Shown piece by piece: positions 25,239 through 38,235 of a DNA stretch of 64,000 bases (positions are counted from its first letter, which is position 1; each line of letters begins with the position of its first letter). The notes below the pieces were generated by a model. That model searched no databases and had not been told where the DNA came from. It saw only the letters and a program-made list of their open reading frames with translations. Made by a program: the position numbers and the translations under genes. Source of the stretch: Mactromeris polynyma (taxonomy: Eukaryota > Mollusca > Bivalvia > Venerida > Mactridae); contig JASFXZ010000001.1 of NCBI GenBank assembly GCA_032209605.1, forward strand, positions 43,404,619 through 43,468,618, written 5' to 3'.

Positions 25239-25830
25239 GTAACCTACGTTACTGGTGTACGTTATTGGTGTAACCTACGTTACTGGTGTACGTTATTGGT
25301 GTAACCTACGTTACTGGTGTACGTTATTGGTGTAACATACGTTACTTATGAACGTTACTGTTGTATACGTTACTGGTGTAACATACGTTACTATTGTATA
25401 CATTACTGGTGTAACATACGTTACTTATGAACGTTACTGTTGTATACGTTACTGATGTAACATACGTTACTATTATATACGTTACTGGTGTAACATACGT
25501 TACTATTGTATACGTTACTGGTGTAACATACTCGTACGTTACTAATGAACGTTACTGGTATATACGTTACTGATGTAACATACGTTACTATTGTATACAT
25601 TACTGGTGTAACATACGTTACTAATGAACGTTACTGGTGTATACGTTACTGATGTAACATACGTTACTAATGAACGTTACTGGTGTATACGTTACTGATG
25701 TAACATACGTTACTATTGTAAACGTTATAGATGAACATATGTTACCGTTGTACACTACGTTATGTAACCTACGTTACTGATGTTCTGTTGTGTAAACCTA
25801 CGTTACTGATGAAATCTACGTTACTGATTC
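25239..25830. repeat. Minisatellite of GTAAC-ACGTTAC units
   Basis: It starts with three near-identical 31-bp units containing GTAACCTACGTTACTGGTGT and passes into units of about 34-36 bp built from GTAACATACGTTAC and TATACGTTACTGGT. Each unit carries several small palindromic GTAAC/GTTAC pairs. The 3' end degenerates over about 100 bp. Confidence 0.95.
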
Positions 25831-26757
25831 GAGTGTGTCTAGGACTGTAACTTTGTTTAAGGTATGTCTACTAGAGATGCGAACACATCATGGAATTATG
25901 TTACTGTGTTTAAAACCCTGTTTTTTATTTGATTTTGTTAGATATTTGAAATATATGTTCCTGTAAACAAAATGTGTTCATTCTTTGTTATCTTACTGAT
26001 GTTGGTGGTGTAGACACAGGAACACCAATCCTTGTCTTTGACTACATATCGTTATTTTGTGAATTATGTAAAATATAACACTTCTTTATTTCATATTCAC
26101 GTATACAACATATGTACATTTACAATACAATGCTATGATAATATGGATGGGAAACCAAGTCAATGCTTGTATTAATTCCTTTCCTAAATAGGAGAAAGTT
26201 GCATATTGTAACTAATGGCTACATTACAGAGACAATGCAGAACGTTTTATACTGTGTAAGGGTCTTTAGCAAAATCATACATTGGATTCTTATCTTGAAG
26301 AGAAATGAATAAAAATACGAAAAGTAATAAAGGTCACTAGATTGTGGGAGTCTAATGAACGGAAACGAACCATACACCGAACAACGACTAGTTGCCAGAA
26401 TGAGACTATGAACCTTGAATATTACTTATTCGTATTGTTGACACGTAAATCTTTCACAATCATATACTAAGTAATGAGCAGTAAGATGATAAGACGCATT
26501 GTCTAGATATTGACTGCGTATGTGAGTATAATTCGGACATAAAGTTTCGATGCACCCGCATGAACAAAGTATTGAATTTATAAGTGACCTCCGATGAAGG
26601 TAAATAACAGACCCCTCAATATGTACATATCACACACTCAAACAGTAACCTATAATAACATACTTGACAAAGATGAATGTTGTCACACGATGTACATATT
26701 TTTTAGCATTCTATCTAATAAGCTTCTTCAGTGCATTGTGATTAATTGCGGAATAAC
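25831..26757. other. No gene recognised
   Basis: Noncoding AT-rich spacer between two minisatellites; no domains, terminal repeats or splice pairs seen. Confidence 0.6.
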
Positions 26758-29700
26758 AGTTGTTATACTTGACACCACACATAAGCACTTCGTTGTTATA
26801 CTTGACACCACACATAAGCACTTCGTTGTTATACTTGACACCACACATAATCACTTCGTTGTTATACTTGACACCACACATTGGTACTGAATTGTTATAC
26901 TTGACACCACACATTAGCACTTCGTTGTTATACTTGACACCACACATAAGCACTTCGTTGTTATACTTGACACCACACATTGGCACTGAATTGTTATACT
27001 TGACACCACACATTAGCACTTCGTTGTTCTACTTGACACCACACATTAGCACTTCGTTGTTCCATTGACACCACACATAAGCACTTCGTTGTTCTACTTG
27101 ACACCACACATTAGCACTTCGTTATTCTACTTGACACCACACATAATCACTTCGTTGTTCTACTTGACACCACACATAAGCACTTCGTTGTTCTACTTGA
27201 CACCACACATAAGCACTTCGTTGTTCTACTTGACACCACACATAAGCACTTCGTTGTTCTACTTGACACCACACATTAGCACTTCGTAGTTTTACCTGAC
27301 ACTATACATTGGCACTGAATTGTTCTACTTGACACCATACATACGCACTTCGTTGTTCTACTTGACACCACACATAAGCACTTCGTTGTTCTACTTGACA
27401 CCACACATTAGCATTTCGTAGTTCTACCTGACACTATACATTGGCATTGAATTGTTCTACTTGACACCATAAATTAACAATAAACTGTTCTACTTGACAC
27501 CATACATTAGCAATAAGCTGTTCTACTTGACACCATACATTAGCAATGAGCTGTTCTACTTGACACCACACATAAGCACTTCGTTGTTCTACTTGACACC
27601 ACACATTAGCACTTCGTAGTTCTACCTGACACTATACATTGGCACTGAATTGTTCTACTTGACACCATACATACGCACTTCGTTGTTCTACTTGACACCA
27701 CACATAAGCACTTCGTTGTTCTACTTGACACCACACATTAGCACTTCGTAGTTCTACCTGACACTATACATTGGCACTGAATTGTTCTACTTGACACCAT
27801 AAATTAACAATAAACTGTTCTACTTGACACCATACATTAGCAATAAGCTGTTCTACTTGACACCATACATTAGCAATAAACTGTTCTACTTGACACCATA
27901 CATTAGCAATGAGCTGTTCTACTTGACACCATACATTAGCAATACGCTGTTCTACCTGACACCATACATTAGCAATAAACTGTTCTACTTGACACCATAC
28001 ATTAGCAATAAACTGTTCTACTTGACACCATACATTAGCAATAAACTGTTCTATTTGACACCATCCATTAACACTAGATTGTTCTTTTAGACACCATACA
28101 TGTGCACTAAGTTTGTTCTAAATGACATCATCCATTAACACTGTTGTACTTCATCGTACATTAGCATTAAGTTGTTCTACTTGACACCATACATTAGCAC
28201 TTAGTCGTTCTACTTGACATCATACATTGACACTAAGTTGTTCTACTTGACATCATACATTGACACTTTGTCGTTCTACTTGACATCATACATTGACACT
28301 AAGTTGTTCTACTTGGCATCATACATTGATACTAAGTTGTTCTACTTTACATCATATATAAGCAGTAAGGTGTTCTACTTGACATCATATATAAGCACTA
28401 AGTTGTTCTACTTTACATCATATATAAGCACTAAGTTGTTCTACTTGACATCGTATATAAGCACTAAGTTGTTCTACTTGGCACCATACATTAGCACTAA
28501 GTTGTTCTACTTGACATCATACATAAGCACTAAGCAATGTTACTTGACATCATACTTTAGCACTAAGTAATGTTACTTGACATCATACATTAGCACTAAG
28601 TTATTATACTTGCACCATACATTATCACTTCGTTGTTCTACTTGACACCATACATTAGCACTTCGTTGTTCTACTTGACACCATACATTGGCACTTCGTT
28701 GTTCTACTTGACACCATACATTATCACTTCGTTGTTCTACTTGACATCATATATAAGCAGTAAGGTGTTCTACTTGACATCATATATAGCACTAAGTTGT
28801 TCTACTTTACATCATATATAAGCACTAAGTTGTTCTACTTGACATCATATATAAGCACTAAGTTGTTCTACTTGGCACCATACATTAGCACTAAGTTGTT
28901 CTACTTGACATCATACATTAGCACTAAGCAATGTTACTTGACATCATACTTTAGCACTAAGTAATGTTACTTGACATCATAAATTAGCACTAAGTGGTTC
29001 TACTTGACACAATACATCAACACGTAGTTGTTCTATCGACACCATAAATTAGCACTAAGTTATTATACTTGCACCATACATTATCACTTCGTTGTTCTAC
29101 TTGACACCATACATTATCACTTCGTTGTTCTACTTGACACCATACATTATCACTTCGTTGTTCTACTTGACACCATACATTATCACTTCGTTGTTCTACT
29201 TGATATCATACATTGGCACTTCGTTGTTCTACTTGACACCATTAATTATCACTTCGTTGTTCTACTTGACACCATACATTAGCACTTCGTTGTTCTACTT
29301 GACACCATACATTATCACTTCGTTGTTCTACTTGACATCATACATTGGCACTTCGTTGTTCTACTTGACACCATACATTATCACTTCGTTGTTCTACTTG
29401 ACATCATACATTGGCACTTCGTTGTTCTACTTGACACCATACATTATCACTTCGTTGTTCTACTTGACACCATACATTGGCACTTCGTTGTTCTACTCGA
29501 CACCATACATTGGCACTTCGTTGTTCTACTTGATATCATACATTGGCACTTCGTTGTTCTACTTGACACCATACATTATCACTTCGTTGTTCTACTTGAT
29601 ATCATACATTGGCACTTCGTTGTTCTACTTGACACCATACATTATCACTTCGTTGTTCTACTTGACACCATACATTAGCACTTCGTTGTTCTACTTGACA

Positions 29701-30310
29701 CCATACATTATCACTTCGTTGTTCTACTTGACACCATACATTAGCACTTCGTTGTTCTACTTGACACCATACATTGGCACTAAGTTGTTCTACTTGACAC
29801 CATACATTATCACTTCGTTGTTCTACTTGACACCACACATTATCACTTCGTTGTTCTACTTGACACCACACATTAGCACTTCGTTGTCCTACTTGACATC
29901 ATACATTGACACTGAATTTCCTACTTGACACCACACATTAGCACTTCGTTGTCCTACTTGACACCATACATGGACACTAAGTTGTTCCACTTGACATCAT
30001 ACATTAGCACTTCGTTGTTCTACTTGACACCATACATTATCACTTCGTTGTTCTACTTGACACCATACATTATCACTTCGTTGTTCTACTTGACACCACA
30101 CATTAGCACTTCGTTGTCCTACTTGACATCATACATTGACACTGAATTTTCTACTTGACACCACACATTAGCACTTCGTTGTCCTATTTCCACCATACAT
30201 GGACACTAAGTTGTTCCACTTGACATCATACATTAGCACGAAGGTGTTCTACACAAAATCAAATATCACCAGAAAGTCGTTTTGACACCACACATCAGCA
30301 GTGAGAATGT
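26758..30310. repeat. 33-bp minisatellite, about 105 copies
   Basis: The unit contains TTGACACCATACATTAGCA followed by CTTCGTTGTTCTAC. Variant blocks follow one another: CACACATAAGC units first, then AGCAATAAGCTG units (27470-28080), CACTAAGTTG units (28080-29030), and TATCACTTCG units (29070-30180). A composite of ten units recurs exactly 330 bp apart (ACTATACATTGG at 27301 and 27631). Because 33 is a multiple of three, long open frames appear on both strands; they are repeat artefacts, not genes. Confidence 0.98.
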
Positions 30311-31500
30311 TGGTTTACGTGACTTCGGTGCTAATATGTTTTAACTTCAGGATCACGTTTCGGACACCTTTTGGTTGCTGTTTTATGTATTACTATCAAA
30401 TAACATAGTAATTATTTAAAGAATGGTTTCACGCTCTGATGTTTAAATTCCATTATTGAACAAGGAACACTCCAAACCTTCTGTCAGCATTACTTGTGAT
30501 AAATCATTGAAGTGGACAAAGTTTTCTCCAAATGGTGAAGTACGACTGATGTTTGTCTGTGACAAACCGAGCTTGCAGGTGGAATGAATATCGCTTTAGC
30601 GTCATGATGATGTAATTGTTTTAAAGGACCTCTTTGCGTAAAACCATTATCATTTCCAAATCGTTAAGATAACATCTAAAACCATTGTACAATACGATTG
30701 GTTTTCTTTGAATTCCGTTAGTAAGCGTGGTTTGTTTGACACCATGCACTTTCAACCTATAACTTCACACAAATTTCGTGTTAAAAAATAATTCTACTAA
30801 CAAGCCATGCCTCTCTGAACTTTACATAATGGGTCAAAATAACGTTTTCTATATGGATTATGAAAGGCCGATACTTGATCATTAAGCGTTCATTTAAGAT
30901 ACAAATCTCAAAATAATGATATATGTCATCATATTCTCATAAATGTTTGAATCTGTAATTTGTCGTACACGTCTGCCAGCAAGTAACGTTTACTAATTAT
31001 CGTAGCGAAGTAATCAAAGATTAAAAACCAATTAGGCTTTGAACTCACAGCCGATTGATCATATACAATGTCGGAGAGCAAAATCACTTAAAGTTGATTA
31101 AAATTCCAATACCTAGGGAGGTATGAAGGTTTGTTCTCGATTGAAATTACCGGTATGGACGTTTTAATTATACATATTTTATGAATGTTCACATTTTCAA
31201 ACGGTCGCAGAACGTACAACTGTAGGAACCACCACCAGAGTAATTGAAAAGTTTCAAAGTGGCACAATGTAATTAAACTTAAGTGATGGTTAAATGTTAC
31301 ACTGAAGTTAATTGGGTTCAATATAATGTACGCGTACGTTCGATGGAGGCACGATAGCCATTCCCAGTTGTAAGATGAATGTTGATACTATCATGTATAC
31401 AATGAATACGAAATTCTACGAGGGTTTTAAGACAATGCCAATAGAAAGGAAAGTACACACTGAATAACCAAATTCAACCATTAAAAAGGATCAATACACA
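30311..31500. other. No gene recognised
   Basis: Ordinary noncoding sequence between minisatellites; no supported exon, repeat or mobile element. Confidence 0.55.
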
Positions 31501-31504
31501 ACTA

Positions 31505-32160
31505 AAAATAAGCAATATGATACATAATCTAACAAAAATAACACAATAAATTACCAACACAACACGATAAATAACCTACACATTACGATAAATAACGTAA
31601 ACAACGTGATAAATTACCTGCACATTACGATAAATAACGTAAACAACACGATAAATAACCTACACATTACGATAAATAACGTAAACAACATGATAAATTA
31701 CCTGCACATCATGATAAATAACACAAACAACACGATAAATTACCTACACAACACGATAAATAACGTAAACAACACGATAAATTACATACATAGCACAATA
31801 AATAACCTACACAGCACAATAAATAACGTAAACAACACGATAAATAACCTACACAACACGATAAATAACCTACTCAGCACAATAAATAACCTACACAACA
31901 CGATAAATAACCTACACAACACGATAAATAACCTACACAACACGATAAATAACCTACACAACACGATAAATAACCTACACAACACGATAAATAACCTACA
32001 CAACACGATAAATAACCTACACAACACGATAAATAACCTACACAACACGATAAATAACCTACACAACACGATAAATAACCTACACAGCACAATCAATAAC
32101 CTACACAGCACAATGAATAACGTAGACAACACGATTATCGACAGAACAAGATCAATAAAC
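31505..32160. repeat. 21-bp minisatellite
   Basis: The unit is CGATAAATAACCTACACAAC plus one base. The left third is made of diverged units alternating CCTACACA with CGTAAACAA, while units at about 31855-32090 are nearly identical, suggesting recent expansion at the right side. Open frames on both strands come from the unit length. Confidence 0.97.
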
Positions 32161-32250
32161 TAAGCATAAGAATGAATAAATGATGAATACATTAACTAGA
32201 AGATTAAGACGATTTAAGTCAGTAAACAAATATGAATCATTTTAGAACTA

Positions 32251-32427
32251 CAGTCGGACCCCGTTTATTCGACAACCTTCTATCCGAATACTTGGGATCA
32301 TCCGAAATGAATATCAGGTCCCGATGATCTGATTAGGCACGGCGAATTGAGATGGGCTATTCGAAACCATGTATCATTCGAAATAAAATTTCGGACCCGA
32401 TGAATTCGAATAAACGAGGTTTGACTG
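32251..32427 (+). mobile_element. CAGTCGGA-family MITE, copy 4
   Basis: The most complete copy, 177 bp, flanked by TA on both sides (32249-32250 and 32428-32429). It starts CAGTCGGACCCCGTTTATTC and ends, reverse complemented, CAGTCAAACCTCGTTTATTC. The interior carries the GGTCCCGATG and GGGCTATTCGAAACCATG landmarks. No coding capacity. Confidence 0.9.
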
Positions 32428-32699
32428 TATATTATCGCTGTTTCATCAGAGAGAGAAGTATCGGAACCAACTGTCAGTTTAAGAATTTTACAACAACAAA
32501 GATTATATTTCTTTCCAATTCCACCTGAAGGTCTTAGACCCATGGTGTACAGCAGCCGTACAAAATATATAAATATGGCGACATAACAATCCGATTCTCA
32601 CAAGAACTAAACACTCATGGTAGTCCTATAGAGAATGTGTGAAAGGACAAAACATTATAAATAATATTAAACAAATGATTTGGACATATACGAAAATAA

Positions 32700-33655
32700 T
32701 TCAGCCTTGGCCCCTACTGAACATAGTGCAGCTCATACAGAGCATAATAGAGCCTCTACTGAACATAGTGCAGCCCCTACATAGCATAATAGAGCCTCTA
32801 CTGAACATAGTGCAGCCCCTACAGAGCATAATAGAGCCTCTACTGAACATAGTGCAGCCCCTACAGAGCATAATAGAGCCTCTACTGAACATAGTGCAGC
32901 CCCTACAGAGTATAATAGAGCCTCTACTGAACATAGTGCAGCTCCTACAGAGCATAATAGAGCCTCTACTGAACATAGTGCAGCCCCTACAGAGCATAAT
33001 AGAGCCTCTACTGAACATAGTGCAGCCCCTACAGAGCATAATAGAGCCTCTACTGAACATAGTGCAGCTCCTACAGAGCATAATAGAGCCTCTACTGAAC
33101 ATAGTGCAGCCCCTACAGAGCATAATAGAGCCTCTACTGAACATAGTGCAGCCCCTACAGAGCATAATAGAGCCTCTACTGAACATAGTGCAGCTCCTAC
33201 AGAGCATAATAGAGCCTCTACTGAACATAGTGCAGCCCCCACAGAGCATAATAGAGCCTCTACTGAACATAGTGCAGCCCCTACAGAGCATAATAGAGCC
33301 TCTACTGAACATAGTGCAGCCCCATACAGAGCATAATAGAGCCTCTACTGAACATAGTGCAGCCCCTACAGAGCATAATAGAGTCTCTACTGAACATAGT
33401 GCAGCCCCTACAGAGCATAATAGAGCCTCTACTGAACATAATGCAGCCCCTACAGAGCATAATAGAGCCTCTACTGAACATAGTGCAGCCCCATACAGAG
33501 CATAATAGAGCCTCTACTGAACATAGTGCAGCCCCATACAGAGCATAATAGAGCCTCTACTGAACATAGTGCAGCCCCTACAGAGCATAATAGAGTCTCT
33601 ACTGAACATAGTGCAGCCCCTACAGAGCATAATAGAGCCTCTACTGAACATAATG
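32700..33655. repeat. 42-bp dimeric minisatellite, about 22 copies
   Basis: Each 42-bp unit is made of two diverged 21-bp halves, one containing GCAGCCCCTACAGAGCATA and the other GAGCCTCTACTGAACATA, so this is a fixed dimer of an older 21-bp repeat. A few units carry one extra base (CCCATACAG), which shifts the frame near 33323, 33492 and 33536. All frames are largely open because of the period. Confidence 0.97.
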
Positions 33656-33760
33656 GTATGTCTTTCATTAATAGTATTTTAAATGTGTTAATTGTCGATT
33701 TCAATGCTCAGGTTTATTCAACTTCGACATAAAAATCACAGGTTTATTCGTTTTAACAAG

Positions 33761-34354
33761 TTATTGCAAATGCTGCCACAGTTTGTTGAAGGTCATTGAG
33801 TTTTTTCTCAAATTTCTCCATCGCGAGGAATTAGGAGACATTTGTACAAGACGAACAATATCGTGTATGGTCAGTTTGAGTTGATTGCCTTCAATTTATT
33901 CAATTCTGGTCATGTTCTCGATCTCATTTGATAATTTACGTACAAGCACAGAAAATATGCCCGGTGGATTTCGTCTAATCACAGTTAAGAAAAATTCGAT
34001 TACGAATCTGATAAAAGACGAAATCAAATGATTTGCAGCTAATCTGGTTATAGCAATTTGAATACTAAACAAGTTTTTGGAATATTGGAGTTTTTCCAGG
34101 GTAAAGCCGCCAGCTACATAGAACCATAGTGAGGTATTGTTGAACATTGCCTGAAACAAACGTTAGTACAACGAGACATTCGCTGAGCATCGATGGTTTT
34201 AGAAGTACATTGAATTAGAGAATAATGGTTCATATTCATTGAGAAATTGCAACACAATCTGGTCGTGTTCTTCTACTTTTGGGTTATTTTTGTACCACTG
34301 CACATCCATTTTCAGATGATCAGACGAAATACCACAACTATCGCTGTAACACAT
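33761..34354 (-). pseudogene. Coding-like segments of unknown origin
   Basis: The minus strand has two coding-like stretches. From the ATG at 34354 about 50 codons run to a stop at 34201, including MDVQWYKNNPKVEEHDQIVL. From about 34159 another frame runs 87 codons to TAA at 33896, including FTLEKLQYSKNLFSIQIAIT, and the same frame continues after that single stop for a further 44 codons (LKLTIHDIVRLVQMSPNSSR) to 33761. Amino-acid usage looks protein-like and unlike the repeats around it, but I recognise no family. A TACTAAC-like branch site and TTTCAG precede 34150, but no donor in matching phase was found. It could be a decayed gene or transposon ORF, or chance. Confidence 0.25.
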
Positions 34355-34359
34355 GCCGA

Positions 34360-35574
34360 TCTATATAAATAAGACCAGTTGAAACTTGTGATGTATTTTA
34401 TTTTGCTTTGTAAGCTTAAATGCAACTATATCCTAGAAGCAAGTATTATTTCTATTTAAGCGTACACTACGTGGAAAATGACATTCGAACATTATTTTTA
34501 ACGATATTTCTCATTTAGTTATACGTTCTACTGGAACATGGTCAGAACATGTGAATTTATCCAAGATGATAAATAAAATGATACTGTTTATCCTAGAAAA
34601 AATGGACTAGTGTTGATATTATAACCAAGAGCGATAGAGCTCTACGTATACACCTCATATCTTTATACAGAAACGTCGTTTTGAAATCAGTTTTTTTAAT
34701 TTTAGTTTTGGATCATGAAATTTGATTTTGTCAACGAACTTGAAGGAATGGTTTTCCTCACATCTACCAGTTTTTCTCTGTTTTTATTAGTTACAACAAA
34801 TATGCCAGGCAATGTCAGCAATGGAGAGTTATCATAAGTCACATTACGTTATAAGTCTACGCTGATATATCACAAACTTACTGATTATTTATCATTTTCC
34901 TATTGCTAATACATTTTCAAAATAAGTAAAAGTATTGCTTTTCTTATTTTCCTCAGACAATATTGACCAAGCTGTCACGCTCCTAGTCATAGGTATATAC
35001 TGTTGTAACGGTAACTACAGGTAGAATATTCTGTAATAAATAATTGATTTATTTACAAACACTTGACGATTCTTGCCATGGTGTGATCACATTTGAATGA
35101 GGCAGCATATGGTGATATAGTACTCAGCGATTTTTGTTTTCTCGTAACGACAACGTTATGTTCTTTTTATAGTCTTGAACGTTTTCTCACTATTAATTCA
35201 CAGGTAGGGGACATTTCTTCTATCCAGTTGGAAACCAATTTTCTAAATATAGATTACAAAATTGCAACTAAACCAATGACAAATCGATTAAGTAATGTCT
35301 TACCATTAATCATAAACAGTGAACAAGCAGAGGTCGCCAAAATCAATACGTAGGAGCAGATGTTTGATTAATATTTGACATTACTGTATTCTGTATCTGC
35401 ATGGAGTGTTGAGTTCTTGTCAATTTTCGCTTTCAAAATAAGCTTACCCAATGCAAAAACTGTTAGATCACATGACCATATTTTGGTTCCTTAGTTTACA
35501 TCCATCTACTTTGTATCTTTGATTTGTGATTATGCCACATATGTTGAATTAAGTTTACGAGTTTCTTTTATAAT
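34360..35574. other. No gene recognised
   Basis: AT-rich noncoding DNA. An 86-codon open frame at 35093-35353 has no domain and no supporting splice sites. Confidence 0.5.
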
Positions 35575-35785
35575 TTGACCAAGCGACTATTTATAAACCT
35601 CATATCGGACTCGCGGAGGAAACATTCTGACCAGCTTTCATTGAGATCGGTCCAAAAGTGTGACCTCTGCGGTGTTGACAAGCCTAGTTTCAACGACAGG
35701 TGCAGACGACGGAACACGACGGACACAGGTCGATCACAAAAGCTAATCCTGTGCTCTGATGAGCTAACAAGTCAACAATTCGATC
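35575..35785 (+). repeat. Dispersed molluscan LINE/SINE-tail-like repeat
   Basis: The segment contains CATTGAGATCGGTCCAAAAG, GTGTGACCTCTGCGGTGTTG, a GACGACGGAACACGACGG block, CGATCACAAAAGC and a terminal GATGAGCTAA. This order matches a very common mollusc repeat tail as I recall it (recognition from memory, not a search). The open frame across it is incidental. Confidence 0.5.
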
Positions 35786-37721
35786 TATGCCGGGTATTGT
35801 ACTGCGCATGCTCAATGGTTAAACCAATCCACAGCAAATCAAATCCTCTATTACTTGTAACTCTGGTAGTGGAAAATAATGTGGAATTAATCAAGTAATC
35901 GGGTTACAGATGGACTTAAGTGATATATGCAGAACTGCATGATTATATACTCGTCTTTCTTAATGGAATATTTACCATTAACATGATAAAAGTCATAATT
36001 GAAAGTGTAGTTCATTACTTCTTGTTTGTCTAATGATCTTATCTTTAAGTATTTCATTATAAATTGTTTCAATTACAAGATAAAGGACGATAGCATACAA
36101 GTGACTTTAATTTGTTGTTGAATCTGTTACAATGTGAACGTGAGAACGTGTGAAGTGACGGGGGTAGAGTTCTCGGTGATGCAGCATGATAATCATGAAG
36201 TGTCATTAGATTTCGCGACCCCAACAATAATTAAACTTCTTGATTAAAATTTTATCAAGTATTACATCACGATGACAGGTTGTACACGCGAGGAAACATG
36301 AAACCTAATTCTGTTTTTTCCGCTAGAAATGTATTACAATGCAAACAAAACTGAGATCACAAATCTAAACATCTTTACTGTTTACATCTTTCTTCTGCAA
36401 TTTCGCTCTAAAAACTAATTAACCATAAGTAATAAATATTATTCATTTCTTGAAATTAACAAAGACAACCAAGTACAAATAATTAGTTTTTAGTTCAACT
36501 TTTCGTACAAAAAGTAAAATAAATTTCTATGCCAACATGCTTTGAAACAAGACTGCTCGTCACCGTAACAGAACGTCCGTGTTTCTCTTGTCCTGTTTTT
36601 TTAGTTTAACCAAAGATGAGTGAAAATGCACAAGATCTGAAAGTGTAAACCGAAGTGCGTTTTAAAAGTAGGAAAATAACAATTCTACCTAGAGTTACGT
36701 AGGGAAAATAACGGTGCCGTTTCTTATACGTAGGAAAAGTAGTTCCTATCTTTGGGTAAGTAGCGTGACCTGTCAGTGCTAGCTTAGCGAAACAAATGTA
36801 AGATGGAAGCCATCTTGTAACTAGCGAAGCGTTCAAGCGTTTTTTAGACAGCTACCTTTTCTACCTCGGCTAACTTTTCTCGCTTACTTCCCCTACTGCT
36901 AAAAGCTCACCTCTGAATATGGTATTCTTCAACAGCTGATACATTCATATAAGTATAGAATAAAGTGTGCAAGTTATGTGCATGTTGAATTCTTGTTTCC
37001 TTGATGTATAAAACTGTTTCAAGTTATCCATGCATCCTAGAGTAATCGTTGCCAAAGTAGTACACAGTATCATGGAGTATTGCAGCATACGCAAGAAACC
37101 TTACCAGACGCCAATCAAAACAATAAGCACGTAAGGCGACAGACAGTCCAATCAACGGAAACCGAATCTTTCACGATTTTAAATGCAATAGAAACAACCA
37201 GGGGACGCAAAAGATGCATTAATTCAGTGTGTATTCTTACATAAAGTTAATCACAAATATTTGCGGGATGTTCAGGTTTTTGCATCCATTTTCAGGGAAT
37301 GATTCCATAACGAGGTTGGATACATCCGGATAACTTTGTTTTTTTAATTATTTATGTTTCAGGATTACAATTACAAATGCAATAAGCTAATGCATTTTAG
37401 AGTCATCGTATCGACGGAGCAAATGATTGAAATCTTAGGTTACCTGATAGACTTTAAATGTTTTCAATTAGCAAATTAGCTTTTTTGTATTGAAAGTCAT
37501 GCTGAACGTATTAAATAGCAACAACTGTCATTCGGAGAAATAGCATAAATAGTTGAATACAGACTGATCATAACATTCAAATATTAGTGGCCAAGTTGGC
37601 TGTTTTGGAGTCAACTGCTGTCTATCGGTTCCTTTGTTTGAAAGCGGTTTCTAAGTCATTCATATACATGTATTACACTTTTTAGAAACGATTGACAAAA
37701 TAATTTAGTAGAATGTATTTA
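35786..37721. other. No gene recognised
   Basis: Noncoding. The 36600-36900 part is richer in GC and has repeated GTAGGAAAATAAC-like and CTAGCGAAGCG-like motifs, perhaps an old fold-back element, but arms could not be defined. Confidence 0.45.
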
Positions 37722-38140
37722 CCCCGCTCCGTGTTGCCGCGTGTTTCCCGCTCCGTGTTGCCGTGTGTTTCCCGCTCCGTGTTGCCGCGTGTCTCCCGCT
37801 CCGTGTTGCCGCGTGTTTCCCGCTCCGTGTTGCCGCGTGTTTCCCGCTCCATGTTGCCGCGTGTTTCCCGCTCCGTGTTGCCGCGTGTTTCCCGCTCCGT
37901 GTTGCTGCGTGTTTCCCGCTCCGTGTTGCCGCGTATTTCCCGCTGCCGAGTGTTTCCCGCTCCGTGTTGCTGCGTGTTTCCCGCTCCGTGTTGCCGCGTG
38001 TTTCCCGCTCCGTGTTGCCGCGTGTTTCCCGCTCCGTGTTGCCGCGTGTTTCCCGCTCCGTGTTGCCGCGTGTTTCCCGCTCCGTGTTGCCGCGTGTTTC
38101 CCGCTCCGTGTTGCCGCGTGTTTCCCGCTCCGTGTTGCTA
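37722..38140. repeat. 24-bp GC-rich minisatellite, about 17 copies
   Basis: The unit contains GCTCCGTGTTGCCGCGTG followed by TTTCCC and has four CpG dinucleotides, in sharp contrast to the AT-rich surroundings. Units are nearly identical except one short unit near 37940 (CCCGCTGCCGAGTG). Open frames in several phases result from the 24-bp period. Confidence 0.97.
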
Positions 38141-38235
38141 ACTTATTGAGGTTGAATAAAAACGCAAAATAGTGAAAATTGACTTGATAACTGTGTTCTA
38201 AATTAATGAGGTGGTCTTTCACTGAGGTTTAAATG
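38141..38235 (-). mobile_element. End of a GACCACC-type MITE
   Basis: Read on the minus strand this gives AAACCTCAGTGAAAGACCAC followed by CTCATTAATTTAGAACACAG and TCAATTTTCACTATTTTGC, which parallels the terminus and the inner right flank (7145-7205) of the element at 4696-7291. It directly abuts the last unit of the 24-bp minisatellite, so that array may also have grown inside such an element. The terminal CAGT is not preserved and no partner end was found left of 37722. Confidence 0.5.

Noticed and set aside
29092..29928. 278-codon open frame with an 11-residue repeat (and sister frames at 26711-30158)
   Set aside because: It is the translation of a 33-bp minisatellite; several frames on both strands are open only because the period is divisible by three.
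31606..32163. 185-codon Asn/Ile/His repeat frame and its Cys-rich antisense frames
   Set aside because: Produced by the 21-bp minisatellite.
32639..33505. 288-codon open frame and antisense frames of 203 and 169 codons
   Set aside because: Artefacts of the 42-bp minisatellite; translated repeats show no protein constraint, and one-base insertions shift frames without penalty.
34201..34354. BIR-like zinc domain (Cys, Trp, Pro, Glu-His pattern)
   Set aside because: Spacing between the Cys and His is wrong for a BIR and the last Cys is missing.
35575..35898. 107-codon frame as a small gene
   Set aside because: It lies over a recognisable dispersed repeat tail, and the translation has no domain.
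37713..38222. Arg/Cys/Pro-rich repeat frames on both strands
   Set aside because: Produced by the 24-bp GC-rich minisatellite; no frame is favoured.
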